From Psettodes erumei (lineage: Eukaryota > Chordata > Actinopteri > Pleuronectiformes > Psettodidae), in the NCBI GenBank assembly GCA_016785225.1, contig JAFBJZ010000512.1:7539001-7603000 (forward strand): a DNA stretch of 64,000 nt. Direction: 5' to 3'. Numbering within the stretch: the stretch's first letter is position 1; every line of letters starts with the position of its first letter. The notes below the pieces were generated by a model. It searched no databases, had not been told where the DNA came from, and saw only the letters and a program-made list of their open reading frames with translations. A program made the translations under genes and the position numbers. Shown piece by piece: positions 10,901-20,851 of this stretch.

Positions 10901-11482
10901 ATTGTCAAACCGGTGAAAAACAACTCACCTGATCTGAACTGCACATGAATACTTCTCCCGAACAGCGAGATCCCGTTGAGTAGCTGCATAGCGTACGGCA
11001 CGGACACTTCGTGTTTGTAAACGGCGAAACCAAATGTTTTCTGTTTCCCATCCGGGTCTTTGGGGATTTTGGTTTTGATGAGAGGTCCCGCCTGACAAAG
11101 AAAACAACCATTTAATGTCGTACCCAAACAACCAACTCAGCTAAAGCTAACGATAGCTGTCCGGATACCTGCCCTAAAGGGATCAATAACGTTAAAAAAA
11201 ATTACCCACAACGCGTGCACATGTTACACTGGCTTTACAAAATTGTGACGACGCCACACAAGAGTCTATCACTTCGTAACTATACATCTTTGGTCCAATT
11301 GTAGTCTGACACAATCTCGGACTGTTAGCATTACGTGCCTTATGTTATCCCTACGCTTGGCATTTGTTTACATTCACCGACAACAGCACCTGTAAAAACA
11401 GCTCAAACAAAAGCTCTTCCGTCACTCGTGGGTCTAGATTTCTTATGAAGAGTGTCCGGTCCGTTTCCTCCTCTATTCCCAT
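7651..11482 (-). CDS. rbm7: rbm7, RNA-binding motif protein 7 (complete coding region, five exons)
   Basis: RBM7 is the RNA-binding subunit of the nuclear exosome targeting (NEXT) complex with ZCCHC8 and the helicase MTR4 (SKIV2L2). It brings promoter-upstream transcripts and other short-lived nuclear RNAs to the exosome (family knowledge). The exons are 11482-11390, 11091-10929, 10555-10480, 8814-8718 and 7998-7651. They total 777 nt, or 258 aa plus stop, close to the ~266 aa I recall for human RBM7. One RRM spans about residues 9-86, with RNP2 LFIRNL (11-16) and RNP1 KTFGFAVY (49-56). KHEVSVPYAM is diagnostic for RBM7 rather than RBM11. A Ser/Pro linker carries RSFSSPD (130-136), matching the RSFSSPEN region phosphorylated by p38/MK2 in human RBM7. 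The tail (about 170-258) is rich in Arg, Ser, Asp, Tyr and His. All introns are GT...AG and all junctions keep frame. It is tandem with barx2 on the same strand. Confidence 0.95.
8718..8814 (-). CDS. rbm7: rbm7 exon 4 (phosphosite region)
   Basis: This 97-nt exon completes Ser111 and encodes residues 112-143, RTLNQFGSPPYTPPPQ then MQRSFSSPDNLQKHVT. It aligns with YERTMDNM...QRSFSSPENFQRQ of human RBM7. The acceptor is actctag|C and the donor is CACG|gtaacc. It has no ATG-initiated frame of its own and was found by splicing logic. Confidence 0.92.
8815..10479 (-). other. rbm7: rbm7 intron 3
   Basis: About 1.67 kb lies between the exon 3 donor and the exon 4 acceptor. The short open frames inside (for example at 9468-9653 and 10156-10434) are unsupported. 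No tandem repeat or recognisable transposon was seen. The neighbouring intron 4 (7999-8717) contains a 13-base T-run at 8476-8488 on the plus strand. Confidence 0.85.
10480..10555 (-). CDS. rbm7: rbm7 exon 3 (Ser/Pro/Asn linker)
   Basis: This 76-nt exon completes Gly86 and runs to the first two bases of Ser111, in a Ser-, Asn- and Pro-rich stretch containing GSSH and SSPANTPNP. The acceptor is atcgtag|GT and the donor is CCAGAG|gtaaga. It is too short to appear as an open frame from an ATG. It was placed by splice sites, frame and similarity to the GNSSPTSTSP stretch of human RBM7. Confidence 0.9.
10929..11091 (-). CDS. rbm7: rbm7 exon 2 (most of the RRM)
   Basis: It encodes residues 32-85 plus the first base of Gly86: AGPLIKTKIPKD, then RNP1, then KHEVSVPYAMQLLNGI and SIHVQFRS. 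The acceptor is ttgtcag|GCG and the donor is TCAG|gtgag. This 163-nt exon ends in phase 1. It is the most strongly conserved part of the protein. Confidence 0.96.
11390..11482 (-). CDS. rbm7: rbm7 exon 1 (coding part)
   Basis: It encodes residues 1-31, starting MGIEEETDRTLFIRNL and ending ...ELFLQ. Because 93 nt end exactly at a codon boundary, the intron is phase 0. The donor reads cag|gtgctg on the minus strand. The start matches the short acidic lead-in before the RRM in vertebrate RBM7, and no better upstream ATG is in frame. Confidence 0.93.
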
Positions 11483-11700
11483 TGTATTTATAAGCAAATA
11501 CCGCCACTCTCCAGGTGATATGAATGCTAACGTTGAGCTAAAAATAATCGCTTGGCGAAATATAAACGAAAGGCCCGGGCTGCCGAAAAGCGAACTGCCG
11601 TAATTCCAAGGCTTCCGTCGTAGTGAACAGCGGCACTCCTTTTACGACACTTTAAACATGAAATGACGGCATGTTAATATGTGAACTCTCTGCCTTTATT
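11483..11700 (-). promoter_or_regulatory. rbm7: rbm7 5' leader and probable TATA-less promoter
   Basis: The ~150 bp upstream of the rbm7 ATG contain CpGs and a CCCGGGC patch, then the sequence becomes AT-rich. No strong TATA box lies at a sensible distance, as expected for a broadly expressed RNA-processing gene. The plus-strand frame at 11364-11603 overlaps exon 1 and this leader in antisense and is a shadow. Confidence 0.4.
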
Positions 11701-14262
11701 TGAGAAGTCGCTCGTTTGGTCATATTGCAATAATGGGGCCGAATGTTGACATGTTTCCAGTGTAAATATTGAAACGTCTGTGGATTACTTCTCATGTGGT
11801 GAATAAGATTTTTGTTTTCTTTCTTTCTGCACTACAATACAAGCAAGACAAAACAGAAGAACTATATATATGTACATATTTATCTCTATTTATTTATCTA
11901 TCTAGATAGATAGATATAATTTGGCTTCCAGGGGTGCCGCTGATTAGTTCATTATACATTCATCTATCAAGTTTTGAAAAATACATATATAAGTCATCAA
12001 TTTGTGTTTAGGATGATAGAAAAAAATGAAAAATGCATCAGAAATCCATGCTGGCATCTTCAAACCACTTGTTCTGCTTGTTGGTTCAGATTTGACTAAT
12101 TACTAAAACTAACTAGTTTTAAACAGTCACTGCTCAATACACAGGGAAATGTGCACACACATACAGTATAGCTTTTATTTTCCTCAAGTTCACTGTATCT
12201 GTATCTGAAAGTTATTTTACTTTTTGATCTATCTCTGTTGAGGACTCTTCATACTCTTCATTTGGCCTCTTCTACATTCTTTACAGCTTTTAATATTTGT
12301 AAAATTGTTTGGTCATCTTTTAAGGTCCAAAATTTAACAATGGCTCCATTTTATTCAAGTGGGCGTGACAGTGAGCCAGCATGCAAAATACCTGGACCTT
12401 GACAATGTAGCAGCTTAATGGAATTTAGCATCATTCATTTAGTTATTTCCACCTGTGATTACCCCCATGACATGTCAAGATGTTGACTATAGCATTATAG
12501 TTATTTTTTAATGTTTTGGTTTAGTATAAGTTGGATTCAGCCCATACTTTGCACTGACATATTCCTATAAAAGATGCATTTTTTAATATTCTACCGACCT
12601 AGACCTAAAGCCTTCTCTTCTCTTCTTTGGCTTATTCCTTTTTTGATTGCCTGGCTGTTGCTCATAGATAAGGTTTTCTGTTTTTTTCTTCACCCTGTGG
12701 CTCAGTCTGATTGGGTCAGTGGCTCAAAAGCCTGAAACTGAGTGTTTCTTATTCTGGCCACATCATTGAGTGTGGAGGTCAAGCGAGCAGCTTGAGAGGC
12801 TTGACTTCCACCCTAATCAGATGGTCCTCGCTGTCTGTCCTCCATTTTAATTACATCAATTTAAAGTGTAATGATTTTCTCCTTCATGCTTTGGAAACGT
12901 CCTCACAGATTTGGGCTTGGTAAAGCCCAAGTAAGAGAAATAGGGATGGCACATCTGCCACAATTTGAAGGTTGCACTTACTTTATTTTTCTCTTCTTTA
13001 ATTTACTGTGTAGTGAAGATGGCATGTTATAGCCATTATCGAAGAATCTACACCTTGCTATCCCAATGCAATATTGGTTTCATGCTCTACTTACATCACT
13101 TAAATTAGTCCTGTGGCAAATAACACTGCAATTGAACACCAAAATCTTGACTCTCATCATGTCTTCTGGACATCACGCTGTTGTGCATAGCTGTTAACGC
13201 TTGACGTATTAGCTGTAGTGGCACTTTCCCACAAGATGATTATGATTTAAAATGCTGCAAGGAAGCAAGTGAAGCAGTAAAACAGCCTAAAACCATAAAA
13301 CCACACCTGCACAGTATACTATTTGATGACTAAAGCTTTGACTCTATTTTGGGTCCCCCTGCATTGCCATTACCCCATACATCTCACTGATGTATTTCCT
13401 CCTCCCATTTTACAACCATTGGAAGGAATTCAGGAGGACACTATGAAAGTGCTGTTCCTCAGGACAAAGCACACAGTGTGGAGATGAGGGCAAGGACTAA
13501 ATGAAATGGAAGGCGAAACAGGCAGACCTGCTGAATCTTTAAAACCCTCATTACTGCTTATGGAAACTGGCTGAATACAGTACCCTTTATTTTGGCTTTG
13601 CCAATGAATAATGACTTAATGACCTTTTGATTTTTAAACTTACCCAGATCTGATTCAAAAACCCATTAAATCTTAAACAATGATGAACATTTAATTTATT
13701 TCATTGATAACCATTTCACTCATTCCTCTAAATTCTGCATACTGTGTTATGCTGAAGTGGCTGAAAAGCAACACTAGATGGCAGCATTGATCCAATGATA
13801 CTATTTGTTCCATCGTCGCTTCACATCTGACTGTGGAGTTATGAGACAGTTGCTATGCGCTGTGGAAGAAAAAATGCTGAATGTAAAGAGTTGTTTTTCA
13901 TGTGAGAAGGGTAACTAGATTCGATTGTCATAGGAATAGCCTCCTTTCATGTTTCTCTTTGAGCCTGTAGCCCACGTTCCAGTTTCTCAGGGTAAAGGCT
14001 TACTCATGACTTGTTATTGAGGTGGTATTGTTGTCACAGAACAATTTTTCTAATTTTTTTAATGTATTGATAGAAAGTGCCTGAGTGAAAGATGGCAACC
14101 CGCATAATCGATTTTTACATTTATAGTACATAGTTTCAAAAAGGCCTTTATCATCACATCTCAGGTAAAATTCTCATGAATTTGAGGTTCGCATCATATG
14201 TTACTAATTTGTTCTTCTTCTGAATACTTATTTTACATATGACATGTGAATTAGGCTGTTCT
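11701..14262. other. Intergenic, no gene seen
   Basis: This is AT-rich sequence between the rbm7 promoter and the first interspersed repeat. It contains a TATC/GATA palindrome at 11895-11912. No exon-like frame with flanking splice sites and recognisable protein similarity was seen on either strand. Confidence 0.7.
11895..11912. repeat. 18-bp palindrome of TATC/GATA units
   Basis: The sequence tatctatctagatagata is self-complementary over 18 bases: two inward-facing runs of TATC and GATA tetranucleotides. It sits in a simple TA/TTTA-rich stretch at about 11862-11920 and probably arose from microsatellite turnover. Confidence 0.9.
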
Positions 14263-14263
14263 A

Positions 14264-14480
14264 GTTAAAGGGGTAGTTTGGGTTATTTGAAGTGGGGCTG
14301 TATGAGGTACTGATGTAAAGTCAGTTTGTCACTTGCAGTAGAGTTGGATCTGTGCACTTCCCCTCTGGAGAAGCAAGAGGATCTGTCTGGAACAAGCATT
14401 TCTCAAGCAGCTAGCTATTGTGCTAATTTGTACCAATCCCAGAAACTACAGCTTGATATGAAACAGCTGTGCATTTTAGC
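14264..14480 (+). mobile_element. Diverged interspersed fish repeat (MITE-like), fragment
   Basis: The run starting ttaaaggggtagtttgggtt and continuing gaagtggggctgtatgaggt, then a gtcagt...gcagtag spacing and a ctctggagaagcaagagg segment, resembles a multicopy element I recall from percomorph genomes, whose copies open with a near-identical aaaggggtagtt(c/t)gggtt. The copy is diverged. Its left end at about 14264 is clear and the right end is uncertain. No coding capacity is present. The identification is from memory, not from a search. Confidence 0.6.
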
Positions 14481-15126
14481 TCATGACATCCCGCTCTGAC
14501 TGCTATGAACGTGAGTGCCTCAGCTTCTGTTTTTGTGACTTGATTCTTGGATGCCTGCTCATGAGACGTGGCTGTATTGTTTTAATTAATAGAGGAAGAA
14601 AAAAATGAGACAAAATCGGAGCAATGCTCAAGGGCAGGGTGGTAGCCATTGGAGATTCATTGAGGGGAGAAATACCCCAGAAATAGGCCACCAGCAGTCA
14701 CCTGTGCTCTGGTCGGATCTGGGTAAAATCTTATGGTAGCTTAATGATTTCACACAAGGATGCTGTAATGAGGGTTTATACACACAGACACACACACACA
14801 CACTACATCCTCACTTCCATTTATGACCTCTGGCCTGGAGGGTTTGCTGGGACTGTGAAGTGATTGACTGGTGGCTAGGCACATCCTTCTCCTTCACCAA
14901 CATCCTCCTTTGCTTTAGGCTCTGACCTATACACAACACACCCTTCCGTCCTGTTCATTAATATTCATAATTCATGTGGAATGAAGTGACTCGGGATCAT
15001 TAAACACACATGAATATTTGTCAGATGAAAGTTTAATGAAGTCATCCCTCTTTGACGTCCATAGCAGCTTCTAGTTCAGTGCATCCAATGATGGCCAGTA
15101 CCTTAACAAGAGCTATCAGGCAATGA

Positions 15127-15140
15127 CCCCCCCCCCCCCC
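15127..15140. repeat. C14 homopolymer
   Basis: Fourteen consecutive C bases are followed by a short degenerate ctatac repeat. Length calls in such runs are often unreliable in assemblies. Confidence 0.95.
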
Positions 15141-15743
15141 AACTATACACTATACTATACTTATTTTACACCTCTCCTGCTATTGGATGGCATGTTTGAA
15201 TAAGGATTCCTATTGTGTATCGTATAGGGTTACTATAGTTTTGGTGGCAATATATGGATTAATCATACTTAATTCAGGATAGCAGGAGAACCACTACGGT
15301 GGTGGATTTCATTTATTATTCAGGACTGCAGTCTATACATATAGGCTTGCTTTTAGATAGTTGGGTAAGTGGCATATACATACTGCATACAATATATCTC
15401 TCCAACAATAACAGTGTGCTGTACTTCATGAATGCTGAGACAATATATAATAAAATATGCATCTGATCGGTTATGTCCTGTGTAATCCTGCATGTGACTG
15501 TATGTGGAACTCAGAAAGATTCTTAGATTGCGGAAGCGGTTTAAGAATATTGCAGCAAGAGAAGAGCTACAGTGCACACAGAAAGCTGCACAAATTAGAC
15601 ATTACTCATCCTTTCCCCAGCAGGGTAATAATCAATTTCAATCTATCGGTTTCTACAGGTTTGCTTCAAATATTAAGTGTCGGACTTCAGGGAAATGTTC
15701 TGTCCTCACTTCGTGAGACACATGTGATGAAGTGTCTCTCTCG

Positions 15744-15749
<6 letters not shown>

Positions 15750-15797
<48 letters not shown>
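15750..15797. repeat. Compound (TC)n(AC)n microsatellite
   Basis: About 17 TC units (15751-15784) run directly into about 7 AC units (to 15797). A degenerate CT-rich lead-in begins at about 15733. Confidence 0.95.
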
Positions 15798-15798
<1 letters not shown>

Positions 15799-16924
15799 AG
15801 ACAAGAGCTCATCACTGGCAGCATGCCACCCCATTTCAGCACCCTCCTAAAACAAATGGATGCAAAGATCTTCTGAAGGGTGTCCGAGCCACTCCATTTT
15901 TTTCACGGCTTTCTCTACCAATGCAACATGCTTGTTATGGCAATATCAGTGCTGCATTTTGCTGCCGCCCTGACATGCTCTGACTTCATTTTCATTTCTG
16001 TGACTGCCCTCTCACATTTTGTCTCCCTCTCTCAACACACACACGCGCATTAAGGCAGAGATCCATCCTATTGCTACAGTGCTGCAGTGCTGAGTAGCAG
16101 TATCGGGGGCGGGGGGGTCTGGCATCGGCCCCACGCCACAAAACGGACTGCGGCAGGGCATCCAAAACCCCTTTTCCCTTCCATCTCTAAATTCAGACAG
16201 CATCCTTATTCCCCAGTTCCCCCAACAGAGGGTGTCCAGTGACTAATATTACCTTACAGTGCTTACAGTGTCCGATTAAGCGCATGGGCAGGAGCATCTG
16301 TTGCAATAAAAAGAAAAAGAGGCATTTCTTTTACACACATTAATCCCTTTGCCCCACTCTTCCCATTACCTCTACCGTTTTACTGTTCCAAGAAGTGAGG
16401 TGTCAGCACATTTCAGATGGCCAGGCTCACCCCTGATGCTGGCCTGTTGAGGAGCAGAATAATGCCCTTTGCCAAAGGTACCATATGGAGGGCGTTTCAT
16501 AGCCAAGGAATGGAGGGGAAATGACCGTCCTAGAGAAATAATTAAGAAATGGATCCCTACAGTATAAAACTCATGACATCACAGGTCTCCAGCCTATGTG
16601 GATGTTTCATTTCCAATCCTCTGCTGCTGGTACTGCTGTTTTTTAAAGCCTCAAACATCTTCAGAAAAGAAAATGAGCTCTGTCAAAAAAAATACTGCTT
16701 CTCCCTTCTCCCTTTTTTCCTCTTCAAAAAGTAAGATTTGCCTTTCCACCCCCCTTCATTATAATCAGCAGTGGAGTGTCCCATATTCCTGCTGCTAAGC
16801 ATAACATGCCCTCATGAGACAGTCAGTACAGCAGCTCATAACCTGTAAGTCTGAGCTCAACCCCCAAAGAAGAAAGTTTTCCCATTGAGGATCCTCATTG
16901 CTATGGTAATCAGCTGATCAGAGG

Positions 16925-17410
16925 ATGTTATGCAAATGCCTTATGATGCAAATATTTGCTTTACATGCAAAACCTTCAGATTAGAACTCTTTCTCTAATT
17001 TTCAGTCTGACCGCAGTCCGTCATGTAATTGCACTGAGGAAATTACACTCATTGGATAAAGGACCCTGCAGTCAGTCAGACCACCATCTGTAATGTCGGT
17101 ATACTGAAGAGATTACACAGGAAGTGGAATGGGTTTGAATTTATGGTTTTATAGTAGATAAGCAAATTCTCTCATTTAGACAGGCTAATACTCTGCTCTA
17201 GAATATGAGTTGCACTTGATTGAATGCCACTTGAGATGCTAAAACCACTGAAGTGGTGGTGTCATCATCCTTGTGTGTTTACTGTGGTTTACAAAATAGA
17301 ATCTCATATAAAGTATGCATGACTGGCACACAGTTAAGAGACTGTTAAACTACCATAAGCATTGGCTAACATTGCCAACCTCCAAGCAGTCAATGATGCA
17401 AATGAAATAA
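16925..17410. promoter_or_regulatory. Cluster of POU octamer motifs; candidate enhancer
   Basis: Three perfect ATGCAAAT octamers occur at 16930-16937, 16946-16953 and 17396-17403, with a near match (ATGCAAAA) at 16965-16972. Two of the perfect copies are 16 bp apart. The surrounding sequence is AT-rich with ATTA cores. ATGCAAAT is the established binding site for Oct/POU-domain proteins. That this stretch is an enhancer is an inference from motif density only. Confidence 0.35.
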
Positions 17411-18645
17411 AAATTTCATTTAGCCTTGTCATTTTGCAGAGAAGCTGTCTGGTTGTTTATGGAGAGCACAAGAAGGTCAACTTTTTTTCCCTGTCTAATA
17501 CTAAAGGAGTATATTAATTGCTTTGCAGTAGTTCTGTGGACTACATGAATCGAATACCAGCCTTATATTGGCATAAAACTGCAGGGCTAACCTTCAAATT
17601 CACAGTAAGCTCTCTGGAGACCACGGAGTTGTTGTTTTTTTCTTCCTCACCCCAAGCCCCGGCCCTTTATCTTCACTGTCAGGGTAAAGCGCATTACTTC
17701 AAACCCATGCAGGAGCTGCTCTAGGCTGTACTGTGTTCCTTACCGCAAAATAATAGAAAGAAAAGTTCAAGAGGAGTTTGACAGATCCAGCAAGATGGGA
17801 CCATGTCAAATCCATTGAAGGCTGTTCCAGGGGTTTGGCTCTGTCATTGTCACAAATAATATTGTGTGGTCCCTCTATCCTTGGCTTGTGGGCTCCTCTG
17901 TGCAGCCACCTCCAGCATTTGCCTCTGTATTAATTCATTTATGATACCAGAGAATACAGAGAAACAGATGTTGTGTAGGGCTCAGTGGGTGAATGTACCT
18001 AAATCACTATCCAGTTGTCATGGGTACGCTGTCACCATTTGTATGTCCACAGTGCTGATAGTTATACAATTACGTCTCATATACGGTTCCATGTACAGTA
18101 CATGTATTCCAATCAATTGGTTCCACGCCGATTTGTGTGTTCTTTTTTGACTCATGAAGCTTCTCTCAAATAACAAACAAAAAGAGATTTGCTTTTTCTG
18201 TACCAGCCATTTAAAGTATCCATTTGGATTTTATGGATGACCGTGGAATTCTGGGCAACCTTCTGTGTATTTGCCCTGAGACCTGCAAATGCAAGACAAA
18301 TGTCACAGAGACAAAGGGAGCACATGATCTTCTCTGCTGGTAATCCTTTAAAACTCAGTCTATAGATGTCTCAGTTTCACAACTGCCCAGCTATTCAGGA
18401 ATCCATTGCAGCATTTGGGTGCTTGTGAAATCCTCAGTGTTCTTTGTTACTGCATGATGAGGATTCTCAAAATGAGGTTGTATCATTAAAACCTCAGTAA
18501 CCTCATGTCTAATCTAGTGACCCCTCTAGTTATGTCACCGAAGCATAGCATCACACGCTGTGACATAAATAATAAAGAAAAAGACAATAGGACTAAATGT
18601 TAATGTGTAAATTTGTATGATTGGCAATCCTTTGAAGTGATATGG

Positions 18646-18649
<4 letters not shown>

Positions 18650-18715
<66 letters not shown>
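18650..18715. repeat. (AT)33 microsatellite
   Basis: Uninterrupted AT dinucleotides run for about 66 bp. They generate a spurious Tyr-Ile repeat frame on the minus strand. The tract is self-complementary and could extrude as a hairpin or cruciform. Confidence 0.98.
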
Positions 18716-18718
<3 letters not shown>

Positions 18719-20834
18719 TTTGTTTCCAAGTAAGTAGTATTGAGACAGACTAGATGAATTAATAAAATAAATAAATAAATATGAAATATCTGCTAATCTT
18801 TTTGTTTTTCCTGTTTAGCATTATTTTATAATTTGAGGTACATGGTGCTAATTATATTAAATGTAATTTTAAACCGTCATTGTTGACATAATTTTCATAC
18901 AGCATTTTATCCAGATGTTGGTCAGATATTATTTAAATCTATAAACCATTAGCTTTTGGCAAGCACTAGTTTTGTCAGTTTGTTTTGTTGGCTGAGCAAC
19001 AGTTACCACTGACAGTTGCTGGCCAAAGTATAAGTTTTGAAGAATAACTATTTTAAACTTTACAACTTTGAACTCTTCCATTAACTACATTTGTAAACTG
19101 CTTTCCAGGAAATCACATTCTTTTTCTTCATAATTTGGGCAAATCCAGTTTAGATAAATATGTGTCTTCTGACAAAACAGTGTCAGATACAAGTGAGCGG
19201 TGATTTTTTTTTTTACACACAGCGCGACAGAGACTGGACATTCCTGTGACATTATGTCCTCCTGCTTTCCATTTTCCCGGACCACACTGATGCATGCACA
19301 ATGCATCAGTGGCCTGCCCCACTAGATTAAAGGAAAGAACTGGGGATCTTCCAAAAATAGCACTTGTATCAACACTCCCACCAGCTGCTTCGTGCTCCAC
19401 CCGGGGACATCATATTCTATCAATCTTTCAACCATTTATTGACGGGATGTCCACATAAATTTGTCTGACGGGCATTGGAGCCCTATGAAATATTCATTTT
19501 ATATTCTCTGTGTGGTGTTCCTAGATGTGGGGGCAAGTTCTGTCCCTCTGGCAACAAGAAGCAAAGGTTCATACAATAACTTGTGGGTAATGTTGATGGA
19601 ATACTGAACAGTAGGAAATGTATCGACTGGACTGACTCATAACCCATATGTGTGCACTGTAGTGTTGGTACATATTACAAGAAAGTTACATCGGAATGTG
19701 GGTGACCTAGTTATTATAGTGAGAATGCAACGAGAGAACTCGTTCAGAAGACTGAATTATACAGCCGTACATTCAATCCCCACAACAACATGTGCATTGG
19801 TAGTGTTGAAAGGTTTTTGAGTAAGATGGTGAATCCCTTCCTGCTCACTCATGGTGTTTGTTTCAGCTAAAAGCCGTCAAAAGGCTGTGTTTTTCAGAAG
19901 TCCATTTCCCTGGCATGCAAGGACACCTACAGACTTGTTATCACACCTCAGGGAATTTGAGCATTTTTTTAGCCTTTTTTCAAGACCACAGGACATACAG
20001 TTTATAATCAGTGTAGTCCACAAACTTAAGAGCCATGAGTTGCCTTTTAATATTTGTGTAAATAAAAAACAACAGAGGGAGTCATTGCATTCTAACTGTG
20101 GCCTGTGTAGGGGTGTGTAAAAGGGAAATGTATTTGCATATTTGTACTTTGTTTTCCTCAATGTGACAGCGATGTAACTGCACTCGGTTCAGGCGCCAAG
20201 GTTACTCCGTGGTTTGATGCCTCCTATTTAAAATCTGTCGCAAAGTAAATAAATTATGCACATCAATCCATGCAGCAAGTACAAGAAAAATGCTGTTGAG
20301 TGTAATTATAGCAGCAGATATAGATGGGAATCAGAGGGGTGATGGTGGTGTTCCATAAATCATATCTGTATATTGTACATCCTTACATGTGGCTCTAATA
20401 GCAACACATGCCTCCACTTCATGGTACTACATCACAATCTAACACTCGGGATAGTGCAAGCGCATCCTAGTGCAGGAGAATATGTAAGTAGTAGATTTAT
20501 TGTTTTGTGTATTGTGTTCTACAGAGAGTCCGGACAAAGTCATAAACTGCAGCATAAATGTATATCAACAGACTGTCTGGCTGTGGAGAAGATAAATATA
20601 TCACTGACTATCAAATTCAACAGATTTAGAGATATAATGAGTTGAGTGAGGGGGTCTTAATGATGAAGGACTAATCCCAAACCAATTTTTTATTCATCAG
20701 CTGGAAAAGGAGAGTGTTAGGCTGGTTGAGGCATCCACACTGCAGCACAAGAATGACAGCAGCAGAATAAGGAGTGCTTACAGTGATATATGACTTTATT
20801 AACGGGTGACAATGTGAAAGGGGAAAAGGTTGGG

Positions 20835-20851
20835 ACCACCACAGTGGTGGT
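20835..20851. repeat. Short perfect inverted repeat (ACCACCAC / GTGGTGGT)
   Basis: Two perfect 8-base arms are separated by a single A. It is GC-rich relative to its AT-rich surroundings. It is too short to call a transposon end. Confidence 0.85.

Larger units (their letters stand above)
14481..16880. other. Intergenic with microsatellites, no gene seen
   Basis: It holds a CA-rich run near 14783-14802, an AT-rich element-like stretch at 14950-15050, a C14 run and a compound CT/CA microsatellite. The frames at 15353-15577, 15457-15876 and 16012-16203 are repeat-driven or unrecognised. Confidence 0.65.

Noticed and set aside
7651..11482. Assignment as rbm11 instead of rbm7
   Set aside because: KHEVSVPYAM in the RRM and the RSFSSPD linker match RBM7, while RBM11 differs at both places.
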